Source: an uncultured SAR86 cluster bacterium (GTDB lineage Bacteria; Pseudomonadota; Gammaproteobacteria; Magnimaribacterales; AG-339-G14). From it: 64,000 nt of DNA. The stretch spans positions 131,372 to 195,371 of the forward strand of contig CACEVU010000001.1 in assembly GCA_902563105.1 (NCBI GenBank), written 5' to 3'. Every line of letters begins with the position of its first letter. The first letter of the stretch is position 1. The translations under genes and the position numbers were made by a program. The notes under the pieces were generated by a model. It saw nothing but the letters and a program-made list of their open reading frames with translations. It was not told the origin of the DNA and searched no databases. Of the stretch, positions 9,226-18,103 are shown in pieces.

Positions 9226-9231
9226 TATAAT
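9226..9231 (+). promoter_or_regulatory. Predicted -10 element for the thiolase operon
   Basis: A perfect TATAAT lies 28 bp before the thiolase ATG and just after the receptor terminator. The best -35 candidate is TTAGTA (9202-9207), 18 bp upstream, which is weak. A good ribosome site AGGAGA (9250-9255) follows. Confidence 0.45.
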
Positions 9232-9259
9232 CATTATTCAAAAAATAATAGGAGAATGT

Positions 9260-10453
9260 ATGAGAAATGTAGTAATTGTAGATAGCGTCCGAACCGGACT
9301 TGCTAAATCATTTCGCGGGGGATTCAATCAAACAAGAGCCGACAACATGGCAGCTCATTTGGTTGATGCTTTATTGGAGAGAAATCCAGGTTTAGATCCA
9401 GCAATAGTTGAAGACATGATTTTAGGTTGTGGAGCGCCAGAAGGAGCTCAGGGACACAACATTGCACGTAACGTAGCGGTATTGTCTAAGCTGCCTATCG
9501 AAGTCGGTGGCACAACAGTCAATAGATATTGTTCTTCAGGGTTGCAAACTGTTGCGATGGCTGCAACACAAGTACAAAGTGGTTTTAGTGACTGTATTAT
9601 TGCAGGTGGAGTTGAGTCTATTTCAACTACACAAGGCAACACCAACATGCATATGTATGTTAATGACAAGTTAGCAGCAGATGTACCAGGTATCTATCAC
9701 GCAATGGGTCAAACAGCAGAATGCGTTGCTAAACGTTACAACGTTACTAGAGAAGCACAAGATGAATATGCTTTGTCCAGTCAACAAAGAACCGCAGCCG
9801 CTCAAGAAGCTGGTTTGTATGACGATGAAATAGTTCCTATGGATACTGTTATGAAACTCGTAAACAAAGAGTCCGGTGAAGAAAAAGACGTAGACGTCAC
9901 TGTTGATCGTGATGATTGCAATCGTCCGGAAACTACTATCGATGGACTTTCTTCATTGAAGCCTGTATTTGATCCAGAAAATGGATCGGTTACTGCAGGT
10001 AATTCTTCGCAGCTATCTGATGGAGCTTCAGTAACTTTGGTGATGAGTGAAGAAAAAGCACTTGAGTTAGGTTTAACACCTAAACTTTATTTTAGAGGTT
10101 TTACAGTCGTTGGCTGTCAGCCAGATGAAATGGGAATAGGACCGGTTTACTCTATCCCAAAACTTCTAAAATCTGCAGATCTAAAAATGGAAGACATTGA
10201 TTTATGGGAACTAAATGAAGCTTTTGCTTCTCAGGTAGTTCACATTAGAGATACTTTAGACTTGCCTAGTGACAAATTGAACGTCAATGGTGGTTCTATC
10301 TCTATCGGTCACCCATTTGGAATGACTGGCTCACGTCAAGTAGGTCACGTTGCAAGAGAGTTAAATAGAAGAGGTGGAAAGTACGGCATCGTCACAATGT
10401 GTGTTGGCGGTGGAATGGGTGCTACTGGCCTTTTTGAAGCTTACAATTCTTAA
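9260..10453 (+). CDS. Thiolase family acetyl-CoA C-acyltransferase
   Basis: Thiolases either cleave 3-ketoacyl-CoA in beta-oxidation or condense two acetyl-CoA. The 397 residues contain the three active-site elements: the nucleophilic Cys in NRYCSSGLQ (about residue 90), the His in ISIGHPFGMTGSR, and the acid/base Cys in MCVGGGMG near the C-terminus. Whether it acts as a degradative (FadA/FadI-type) or biosynthetic (PhaA/AtoB-type) enzyme is not decided by these motifs. No fadB/fadJ or phaB partner is adjacent. It is followed 18 bp on by thiL in the same direction, which is an unusual neighbour. Confidence 0.93.
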   Translation: MRNVVIVDSVRTGLAKSFRGGFNQTRADNMAAHLVDALLERNPGLDPAIVEDMILGCGAPEGAQGHNIARNVAVLSKLPIEVGGTTVNRYCSSGLQTVAMAATQVQSGFSDCIIAGGVESISTTQGNTNMHMYVNDKLAADVPGIYHAMGQTAECVAKRYNVTREAQDEYALSSQQRTAAAQEAGLYDDEIVPMDTVMKLVNKESGEEKDVDVTVDRDDCNRPETTIDGLSSLKPVFDPENGSVTAGNSSQLSDGASVTLVMSEEKALELGLTPKLYFRGFTVVGCQPDEMGIGPVYSIPKLLKSADLKMEDIDLWELNEAFASQVVHIRDTLDLPSDKLNVNGGSISIGHPFGMTGSRQVGHVARELNRRGGKYGIVTMCVGGGMGATGLFEAYNS

Positions 10454-10471
10454 GAATTTATCCGATTCTAG

Positions 10472-11419
10472 ATGAAAGAATCGGATGAATTTTCAATTCT
10501 AGAAAAATATTTCAAAAGCTTGGGGAATCAATTTTACGGTTCCTCAGGCATTTTGATCGGTCCAGGAGATGATGCAGGACTTTTTTCTCAAAAAAAAAGT
10601 GATTTAATTTTTTCTACCGATGTTTCTAATGCCGGAATTCACTTTCCGAAAAAACTAGCTCCTGATTCAATTGCTTACCGATCTTGTTGTGTTGCAGCTA
10701 GCGATATTCCTGCTTGCGGTGGTGCATTGAAGTGGCTCTCAATAAGCCTAGTTTCTCCAAGTAATGAACTTAGTTGGCTTAAAAAATTTACTCAAGGATT
10801 AAAAAGTTTCGCGAAAGACTATCAAGTTCCTGTGATTGGTGGAGACTTAATTAAAGGCAAAGAATGTTCGGTTTCAGTAGGGGTTTGTGGCGAAGTGGAT
10901 AGGAAAGATTTTCTTTCAAGAAGTGGGGCAAAGGAGGGAGATTTAATATTCATCAGCGGAACTCTAGGCCTTGCAAAGTTAGGTTTAAAGGTTTTGAAAA
11001 GCAATAAAAAAGTTCTTTCAAATAAAGAAAAAAGATATCAAAAAAAATTTCTTAAACCTAAAATCCAAACTACACTTGGAATAAAGTTAAGAAAAATTGC
11101 TACCAGTTGTATTGATATTTCAGATGGACTCGTTGGAGATCTAGGTCATATTTGCAAACAAAGTAACTTAGCTGCATCTATTGATATTGACTCAATTCCT
11201 TATGAAGGAGCTTTTGAAGATGCCCTTACTTGGGGAGACGACTATGAACTTTGTTTTACAGTTCCAAAACAAAAGCTTAAAAAACTCAATGTGATAGCAA
11301 ACAAATTCAAATTAAAATTTTTTAAAATTGGTGAAATGTCAAAAGGCAGCGGCGTGAGAACCTTTAGAAGTGATTCTGAAGTTTTTCTTAAAAGTCAAAG
11401 TTATAATCATTTTGGTTGA
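10472..11419 (+). CDS. thiL: Thiamine-monophosphate kinase
   Basis: ThiL phosphorylates thiamine monophosphate to thiamine pyrophosphate using ATP. The 315 residues show GPGDDAG (about 31-37), a STDVSNAGIHF segment matching the family D-L-EG-HF, GGDLIKG near 125, RSGAKEGDLIFISGTLGLA near 150 and CIDISDGLVGDLGHI near 214. The product is the cofactor of Dxs, which is encoded convergently just beyond pgpA. In related genomes thiL normally follows nusB; here the two are about 10 kb apart. The stop overlaps the pgpA start by one base. Confidence 0.95.
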   Translation: MKESDEFSILEKYFKSLGNQFYGSSGILIGPGDDAGLFSQKKSDLIFSTDVSNAGIHFPKKLAPDSIAYRSCCVAASDIPACGGALKWLSISLVSPSNELSWLKKFTQGLKSFAKDYQVPVIGGDLIKGKECSVSVGVCGEVDRKDFLSRSGAKEGDLIFISGTLGLAKLGLKVLKSNKKVLSNKEKRYQKKFLKPKIQTTLGIKLRKIATSCIDISDGLVGDLGHICKQSNLAASIDIDSIPYEGAFEDALTWGDDYELCFTVPKQKLKKLNVIANKFKLKFFKIGEMSKGSGVRTFRSDSEVFLKSQSYNHFG

Positions 11420-11943
11420 TGAAAAATTTTCCTAATTTAAAAAAACCTTCTCACTTATTAGCTACTTTTTTTGGCATTGGGTTAATGCCTCTTGCCCCAG
11501 GAACATGGGCATCTTTAGCCACCTTGTTATTATTCTTTATTTTTATTTTCTTCCAACTTTCTATAGTTTTTTTCTTAATAATATTAATTTGTTTAATATT
11601 TCTTTCCATTATTTCTAGCGAGTTGGCATCAAAGAATTTAGCAGAAAAAGATCATAAGGCCATAGTAATAGACGAGGTTACTGGCGCTTGGCTATCTTTT
11701 ACGTTTATACCTATATTAGGTTTATATGACTTTTCTCTAGCGCAATGGGAAAAAGGTTCATATTTAACTGCAATTTTATTAGTAGCTCTTTTTCGTTTTT
11801 TTGATATTTTAAAACCACATCCAATTTCTTTCATAGATAAAAAATTTAAGTCCGGTACAGGCATCGTACTCGACGATTTATTGGCAGGAATATTTGCGGG
11901 TTTGACCTTACTGGGCGGAAACTTTTTTATTAATTTCCTTTAA
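11419..11943 (+). CDS. pgpA: Phosphatidylglycerophosphatase A
   Basis: PgpA dephosphorylates phosphatidylglycerophosphate to phosphatidylglycerol at the inner membrane. The 174 residues have the family signatures GIGLMPLAPGTWAS (near residue 20), IVIDEVTGAW (near 82) and GTGIVLDDLLAGI (near 150), with several hydrophobic membrane segments. I chose the ATG at 11419, which overlaps the thiL TGA as TGATG, over a TTG three bases upstream. The substrate is made by PgsA, whose gene is at 45258. The 3' end overlaps the convergent dxs gene by 36 bp. Confidence 0.94.
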   Translation: MKNFPNLKKPSHLLATFFGIGLMPLAPGTWASLATLLLFFIFIFFQLSIVFFLIILICLIFLSIISSELASKNLAEKDHKAIVIDEVTGAWLSFTFIPILGLYDFSLAQWEKGSYLTAILLVALFRFFDILKPHPISFIDKKFKSGTGIVLDDLLAGIFAGLTLLGGNFFINFL

Positions 11944-13800
11944 ATCAATTTCCGAAGAAAGTTTTTTCAGTATCTCATCTTTAGTTAACCCGGCAGCCTC
12001 TCTTTGATCTTTCTGATCACCAACGATCGGAAACTCATCGGGAATGCCAAAAATTTTAAGTTTTTCAGCGTGACCGATTTTTGATAAATATTCATTTACA
12101 GCTGAACCGGCTCCTCCTGAGATAACGTTTTCTTCTATAGAAATGATGTAATCGCAGTTCTTCGCATATTTTTCAATTAATTCTTCATCTAGCGGCTTAA
12201 TGAACCTCATATCTACCAATGAAGACCCTAATTCATTTGCAATCTCTGAAGATAAATTCAAAACATTTCCAAAAGAAAAAATCACAACTTTTGAATTTAA
12301 GTGTCTCAATACATTAGCTTTGCCAATCTCTATAGTTTTAAAGTTTTCTTCAATATCTATCCCAGGACCTTCTCCTCTTGGATAGCGAATAGCAGCAGGG
12401 CCTTTGTAATGATATCCAGTAGAAAGCATCTGCCAACAATCATTTTCATTAGAAGGGCTCATAAGCACCATATTGGGAACGCATCTTAAAAAAGAAACAT
12501 CGAAAATTCCTGCATGCGTTGCTCCATCTCCACCAACAAAACCAGCTCTATCAATAGCCAATGTGACATCAAGCTTTTGCAACGCAACATCATGTATTAA
12601 CTGGTCATAGGCGCGCTGCAAGAATGTGGAATAAATTGCAAGAATTGGTTTTTTGCCTTCTTTAGCAAGCCCTGCAGCAAAAGTCATACTATGTTGTTCC
12701 GCAATTGCGACATCAAAAAACTGACTAGGAAATTTTTCGGCAAAATCATTCATTCCAGACCCCTCTGACATGGCAGGCGTGATTGCAATCAATTCTTTAT
12801 CTCCCTCTCTTACTTTTTTACACAACCAATCGCCAAAAACTTCTGAATATTTTTTCCCATTTGATTTTTTATTTGAAGTTTCAATTTTGTTTAGAGCATG
12901 AAAGCCAATTGGATTTTTTTCTGCTGGACTAAATCCTTTTCCTTTCTGAGTGATCAAATGTAAGAATTTAGGGCCTTTAAGATTTTTTAGATTGTCTAAA
13001 GTTTGTATCATTTCAGGAAGGTTATGACCATCCATAGGACCAATATAATTAAAGCCCAATTCTTCAAAAAGCGTACCCGGAGCCAGCATACCCTTAAGAT
13101 GAGTTTCAGCTTTTTTTGCAAAACTTTTAGCCGACGGAATAAATCTTAAGGCAGTTTTTCCTCCTTCTCTAATAGACGTGTAAAGCTTACTAGCCCATAT
13201 TCTGGCTAAATAATTTGAAAAACCTCCTGTATTTTTGGAAATTGACATGCTGTTATCGTTGAGAATAACTAAAATATTTGAATCAATTGAACCTGCGTGG
13301 GCAAGAGCTTCATATGCCATTCCTGCAGTCATAGCCCCATCCCCTATAATTGCAATATGATTATTTTCAGGTTTAGCAACTGCCATTCCAAGCACTGCGC
13401 TAATTGAAGTGCTTGAATGACCCGTTCCAAAGGAATCATAAATACTTTCTTCAATATTCGTAAAAGGATGAAGACCATTTTTAGCTCTTACAGTTGAAAT
13501 TGTTTCTTTTCTTCCAGTTATTATTTTATGAGGATAGCTTTGATGTCCAACGTCCCAAACCAGATTATCATTCGGTGTATTAAAAATATAATGCAAAGCT
13601 ATGGTAAGTTCTATGACACCGAGACCAGCTCCAAAATGACCTCCACTTTTTGAAACTGTGTAAATCAAAAATTCTCTAAGTTCATCAGAAAGTTTCAGCA
13701 AATCTTTTTTCGAAAGATTTTTTAAATCTGCAGGAGTTTTTATTGTATCCAACAAAGGTGTAATAGGAACAGTTTTGGGAATTTCAGAAAAAGTTTTCAT
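11908..13800 (-). CDS. dxs: 1-deoxy-D-xylulose-5-phosphate synthase
   Basis: Dxs condenses pyruvate and glyceraldehyde 3-phosphate, the first step of the MEP isoprenoid route, with thiamine pyrophosphate and Mg. The 630 residues include SGGHFGAGLG near 52, DVGHQSYPHK near 83, the thiamine-binding GDGAMTAG at 153-160, and the pyrimidine domain with VAIAEQHSMTFAAGLA and LAIDRAGFVGGDG. Length is normal. The ATG overlaps the ispA TAA by one base (TAATG), so xseB, ispA and dxs are coupled in the usual order. Confidence 0.97.
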   Translation of the reverse strand: MKTFSEIPKTVPITPLLDTIKTPADLKNLSKKDLLKLSDELREFLIYTVSKSGGHFGAGLGVIELTIALHYIFNTPNDNLVWDVGHQSYPHKIITGRKETISTVRAKNGLHPFTNIEESIYDSFGTGHSSTSISAVLGMAVAKPENNHIAIIGDGAMTAGMAYEALAHAGSIDSNILVILNDNSMSISKNTGGFSNYLARIWASKLYTSIREGGKTALRFIPSAKSFAKKAETHLKGMLAPGTLFEELGFNYIGPMDGHNLPEMIQTLDNLKNLKGPKFLHLITQKGKGFSPAEKNPIGFHALNKIETSNKKSNGKKYSEVFGDWLCKKVREGDKELIAITPAMSEGSGMNDFAEKFPSQFFDVAIAEQHSMTFAAGLAKEGKKPILAIYSTFLQRAYDQLIHDVALQKLDVTLAIDRAGFVGGDGATHAGIFDVSFLRCVPNMVLMSPSNENDCWQMLSTGYHYKGPAAIRYPRGEGPGIDIEENFKTIEIGKANVLRHLNSKVVIFSFGNVLNLSSEIANELGSSLVDMRFIKPLDEELIEKYAKNCDYIISIEENVISGGAGSAVNEYLSKIGHAEKLKIFGIPDEFPIVGDQKDQREAAGLTKDEILKKLSSEIDLKEINKKVSAQ

Positions 13801-14720
13801 TATTTTTTTCTAAAAATTATAAATTTTGAAAGTTTAATTAAGTTATCCGTCTTGTAAGGAAGTTTCGTTAAAATTGCCAAGGCCTCTGCACATAATTTTT
13901 CGGCTCTTTCTTGGGAAGCCCCCAAGCCAATTATAGAAGGGTAAGAAGCTTTTTTTAACTTTAAGTCTGATTTTATTGGTTTGCCTATTACTTTTTCATC
14001 ACCTATTACGTCCAAAATGTCATCTTTAATTTGAAAAGCTAGACCAAATTTTTTTGCAAAATTTTTGAAAGCTCGTAAATGTTCTTTAGGAAGGTCTTTT
14101 TTTAGAATACAAATTGATTCCACACAGGCTTGAATTAATTTTCCTGTTTTAAGATTGTGAATTTCATCAAGCTCTTCAAGTTTTATTTTTTTTCCTTCTG
14201 CATCAAGATCTCTACTTTGCCCTTCAACCATTCCTTTTGGTCCGCAAGCTTTAGCAAAAAGGTTAATTATTTTAAGTTTTTGCTCAGGTTTTAATTTGTC
14301 ATCTTTTATGGTTGTAAGTATTTCTAAAGCAAGTGGCTGAATCGCATCGCCTGCCAAGATTGCTGTCGCCTCATTAAATTTCATATGACAGGATAACTTT
14401 CCTCTCCGATAGTCATCATCATCCATTGAAGGTAAATCATCATGAATCAGCGAGTAACAATGAATTAATTCTCCTGAAGCAGCCATTAAGTCAACAGTTT
14501 TCGGTTTAACATCTATTTTCAATGCTTCGGCCATAAGAAGAACAAGTTGGGGCCTAATTCTTTTACCACCATTTAAAACTGAATAATGAATAGCTTTAGA
14601 GATTTTTGATAAATTTCTCGGAGGAAGAGATTGAAGGATAGCCCGATCAATCCTCTTTAAATTTTTACTGAGGAAGGGAAGAGACTCTAAATGGGAATCT
14701 GCCTTATTACTTATCATCAA
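13800..14720 (-). CDS. ispA: Farnesyl diphosphate synthase (geranyltranstransferase)
   Basis: IspA adds isopentenyl units to make geranyl and farnesyl diphosphate for ubiquinone and undecaprenyl carriers. The 306 residues carry the first aspartate-rich motif HDDLPSMDDDDYRRG, GGKRIRPQL for diphosphate binding, and the second motif QIKDDILDVIGD. The start ATG at 14720 overlaps the xseB end by 14 nt; a second ATG follows immediately at 14717 and cannot be excluded. It feeds from the Dxs pathway encoded next to it. Confidence 0.95.
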   Translation of the reverse strand: MMISNKADSHLESLPFLSKNLKRIDRAILQSLPPRNLSKISKAIHYSVLNGGKRIRPQLVLLMAEALKIDVKPKTVDLMAASGELIHCYSLIHDDLPSMDDDDYRRGKLSCHMKFNEATAILAGDAIQPLALEILTTIKDDKLKPEQKLKIINLFAKACGPKGMVEGQSRDLDAEGKKIKLEELDEIHNLKTGKLIQACVESICILKKDLPKEHLRAFKNFAKKFGLAFQIKDDILDVIGDEKVIGKPIKSDLKLKKASYPSIIGLGASQERAEKLCAEALAILTKLPYKTDNLIKLSKFIIFRKK

Positions 14721-14949
14721 AATCTTCTAGATCAAGCGAGCCATCATCTTTTTCTAAAAGCTTTTGAATCTTCAATTCAGCTTTGGTGAGCAATTCTTGA
14801 CAGTGCTTGGTAAGTTTTACACCTTCTTCAAAAGTTTTGATTGATTCATTAAGAGGAAGATCGCCATCTTCAAGCGTATCAATTATTTTTTCAAGCTTAG
14901 CTAAAGATTTTTCAAAGTCTAAAGCTTTATCTTTTGATTTATCGTTCAC
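14707..14949 (-). CDS. xseB: Exodeoxyribonuclease VII small subunit
   Basis: XseB binds the XseA large subunit in a single-strand-specific exonuclease. The 80-residue protein contains the helical-hairpin signature FEKSLAKLEKIIDTLEDGDLPLNESIKTFEEGVKL (about residues 12-46, conserved E, L and G positions). Length fits the family. It overlaps ispA by 14 nt and the RND pump gene upstream by 11 nt. The xseA gene is not in the window. Confidence 0.95.
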   Translation of the reverse strand: MNDKSKDKALDFEKSLAKLEKIIDTLEDGDLPLNESIKTFEEGVKLTKHCQELLTKAELKIQKLLEKDDGSLDLEDFDDK

Positions 14950-17900
14950 CGGCAGTTTTTAAAAAAAAGTTTTTTATGTTTTTGAATGATTCTCTTATAG
15001 CAACCGGTAGCATAAGCCAACATGGAGTTAAGAACAAGGTAATCGCCGAAGCAAAAGAAAGCCCGCAAACAACTGCAAATGACATTGGTTGCCACCATTC
15101 GGATACTCTTCCACCAATTTCAATGTCTCTTTGATAAAAATCCACTCCAATTCCTGATGCCAAAGGGAATAAACCAATCACCGTAGTGGCAGTAGTTAAA
15201 ATTATTGGTCTCAATCTTTGGGCTGCAGTTCGAACAACAATTTGCTCTCTGGATAAACCTGGATTTTCTCTGGAAATTACATTGTAAGTATCTACGAGCA
15301 CTATATTGTTATTCACAACGATTCCTGCCAAGGCAATAACCCCTAGACTAGTAAATAATGCACTCGATACTTGTTGCGTAACCAATAAACCTAGTTGGAC
15401 TCCTGCGGTAGACAAAATCACAGCGGAAACTATTATAAAAACTTGATAGAAGCTATTAAGTTGAACCATCAGTAAAATTGACATTAAAAATATCCCAACA
15501 ATAAAAGCAAACAAGAAGAATGCAGTATTTGCATCAGACTCTGCTTGCTGTCCACCGAATCTGAATTGCAGTCTCTCGTATTCATTATTGTCATCTATCC
15601 ATTGCTCGATTTTTGGAATCACATCTTCTACGAGCGCACCTTTTGCATATTCAGCTGCAACTGTGAAAGCTCTTTCCCCTGATACTCTTCTGATTGAAGG
15701 AGGAATATATGCTGGAACGACTTGAACAAAACTACTCAGAGGAGCCTGGCCAAATCTTGTATTAACTGTCAGCTCATCAAATTGATCCAATCTTCTTTGT
15801 TCTGCTGGAAATCTAACTCTAATATCAACTTCTTCGTCTAAATCGGCTGGTCTGTATTCTCCGACTTTAACGCCTGCGGTCATGAATTGAATTGCAGCTC
15901 CTATATCCTGCGTTGTCACTCCGAATTGTTTTGCTTTTTCTTTATCTATCTTGATTGTCCACTTCAAAAGATTTGTTGGAATAGTATTGTAAATATTCTT
16001 TGCTCCGGGAACAGAATCTTTCATATATTTTGTAAGAGCTATGGTTGCATCCTCTACCAAACCGAAATCTTTTCCAAATATGTCTATCTCTATTGGCGAG
16101 TCTGTAGGCGGTCCATTTTCTCTAATTTTTGCATTTACAACCAGACCAGGTATATCTTTTGTTTTTTCCAATAGATCATCGTAAACATCCCAGCCGGAAC
16201 GACGAAGATCTTTTTCAAAAGGCATTTCAATAAAAATAGTTCCTATTTCATCAGAATTTCCTCTTTCCCTCGGATCAGCAACACCATTCATATTTAACGA
16301 TATGGAGCTTGGACCAGGAATACCCATAACAATATTTTCAATTTCTTTTAAAAAACCAAGTTTTTCCAATTCACCAAAGCTTCCTCTACCCTCAATTTTT
16401 ACTTCCATTTCCATAGGCTCTTCTTCAATGAAGAATCTACTTCCTGGAGCATGCTGTCCATATAATGCGTAAATTGTTACGACAGTAAGAACGATAAAAA
16501 CAATAAACTTTCCTGGAGACTTAATGACTCTACTCAAAGCTCTGGCATATAAACCCGTCATGCCATCTATTTCAGTTGGATCACCATTCTCCAAAACAGC
16601 AGCATTTTCTAGAGTTCTAGATTTTCTTATCCCCAAATTACCAAATCTGGATCCAATAGCTGGAGTGAAGACTAGTGCATACAATATTGATCCGATCAAA
16701 ACAACAAACAATGTGACAATCATTGGTCTTAAAAATTGTCCTGAAATGCCCGGCATAAAAAACATTGGAACAAATATTGATAAAGTCGTTCCGATAGAAA
16801 TTGTCACCGGCCAAAACATCCTTTTTGCTGAAAATTTATAAGCTTCAATTCTATCAAAGCCTTCAGCCATCTTTCTATCGGCGTATTCAACTACGACGAC
16901 ACAACCATCAATTAACATTCCCAAAGATATTAAAAGGCCAAAACAAACCATAAAGTTAAAGCTGTAATCTATAGCTGCTAAAAAAATCGAAGCGAAAAGA
17001 AAGCAAGTGGGGATTGCCATTGCTACCATAGTCGATGATCTCAAACCCATAGTACCCACAACAATGGTCATTACCAAAATCAGCGCTGTTAAAATATTTC
17101 CTCCTAGTTCGGTTACCATCATGGATGACCAACCTGTTCTGTCTTGAGTAATGATGACTTCAACTCCAGCAGGTAAACTTGGTCGAAATTCATCCAAAAT
17201 AAAACCTACTTTTTTTGCTGCAACTACTTCTTTGGCATCCTGCCTTTTCATGACTGAGAGGGTTACAGCATCTTTACCATTTACTCTTGAAAAAGAGTCT
17301 CGATCTTTGAACGTCCTTTTGAGAGTAACTAAGTCCTTTAGAGTTATGACTTTGCCATTATTTTCTATAACAGGAATATTCTCGACGTCATTAACGTCTT
17401 CAAATACAGAAGGAACAAGAACGGAAAATTTACCCGTTGCAGATCTTAAATCACCAGCAGGTATTGCTCTATTTGCATCTCCAATAGCATTGTATAAATC
17501 TCGAGGAGATACGTTGTAACTTTCTAGTTTCGTCTTATCAATAGTAGCCTCAAGCAAGTCATCTGGAACTCCTCGAAGCTCAGCCTCCAAAACTTCTGGC
17601 AATGTCTCTACAGCTGTTTGTAATTGCCTTGCAAAAGCTAACAATTCCCTTTGATTTGAAGAGCTAGAAATTAGATTGATATCCATAATTGGGAATTCAT
17701 CCAAGGTAAACTCCTTCACTTGCGGATCTTCAGATTCAGATGGTAATTCTTGTTTTACTTCGTCAATAAGATCTTTGATGTCTTGTACTGCTTTATCTTT
17801 TGAGTATTCGACAGGGAATTCTAAGATTACATAAGACATATTCTGTCTGCTGTAAGATTGAATATCTACAAGCTCATCAGCTGTTTTTAACTTCTGTTCT

Positions 17901-18103
17901 ATAGGTTTTGTTACGAGTCTTTCAGCATCTTGAGCGGAAACTCCATCATAAAAAGTTGAAACAAAAACATAAGGAATATTTATATCAGAATAAGCAGAAG
18001 CTGGAATTTGTATTACAGAGGTAAATCCCCAAACTAGTATAAAAGTAAGAAATGTGAAGGTTGCTTTATATCGGTCTACAAAAAAATCAATTAATGTTTT
18101 CAT
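14939..18103 (-). CDS. RND-family efflux transporter, inner-membrane permease
   Basis: This is a proton-driven inner membrane pump of the AcrB/MexB superfamily, 1054 residues, with the expected 12 membrane segments and two large periplasmic domains. The first helix lies at about residues 15-33, and later helix blocks fall near 330-480 and 860-1030. In TM4 the motif is GMLIDGCVVVVEYADR, so the first proton-relay aspartate is present (Asp399) but the position matching AcrB Asp408 is Gly400. TM10 has VVNNNIVLVD instead of the AcrB AKNAILIVE, so the lysine is also absent. This suggests a non-AcrB branch of the RND superfamily. The adaptor gene overlaps upstream by 17 nt. No TolC-like gene is nearby. 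The substrate is unknown. Confidence 0.93.
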   Translation of the reverse strand: MKTLIDFFVDRYKATFTFLTFILVWGFTSVIQIPASAYSDINIPYVFVSTFYDGVSAQDAERLVTKPIEQKLKTADELVDIQSYSRQNMSYVILEFPVEYSKDKAVQDIKDLIDEVKQELPSESEDPQVKEFTLDEFPIMDINLISSSSNQRELLAFARQLQTAVETLPEVLEAELRGVPDDLLEATIDKTKLESYNVSPRDLYNAIGDANRAIPAGDLRSATGKFSVLVPSVFEDVNDVENIPVIENNGKVITLKDLVTLKRTFKDRDSFSRVNGKDAVTLSVMKRQDAKEVVAAKKVGFILDEFRPSLPAGVEVIITQDRTGWSSMMVTELGGNILTALILVMTIVVGTMGLRSSTMVAMAIPTCFLFASIFLAAIDYSFNFMVCFGLLISLGMLIDGCVVVVEYADRKMAEGFDRIEAYKFSAKRMFWPVTISIGTTLSIFVPMFFMPGISGQFLRPMIVTLFVVLIGSILYALVFTPAIGSRFGNLGIRKSRTLENAAVLENGDPTEIDGMTGLYARALSRVIKSPGKFIVFIVLTVVTIYALYGQHAPGSRFFIEEEPMEMEVKIEGRGSFGELEKLGFLKEIENIVMGIPGPSSISLNMNGVADPRERGNSDEIGTIFIEMPFEKDLRRSGWDVYDDLLEKTKDIPGLVVNAKIRENGPPTDSPIEIDIFGKDFGLVEDATIALTKYMKDSVPGAKNIYNTIPTNLLKWTIKIDKEKAKQFGVTTQDIGAAIQFMTAGVKVGEYRPADLDEEVDIRVRFPAEQRRLDQFDELTVNTRFGQAPLSSFVQVVPAYIPPSIRRVSGERAFTVAAEYAKGALVEDVIPKIEQWIDDNNEYERLQFRFGGQQAESDANTAFFLFAFIVGIFLMSILLMVQLNSFYQVFIIVSAVILSTAGVQLGLLVTQQVSSALFTSLGVIALAGIVVNNNIVLVDTYNVISRENPGLSREQIVVRTAAQRLRPIILTTATTVIGLFPLASGIGVDFYQRDIEIGGRVSEWWQPMSFAVVCGLSFASAITLFLTPCWLMLPVAIRESFKNIKNFFLKTAGER

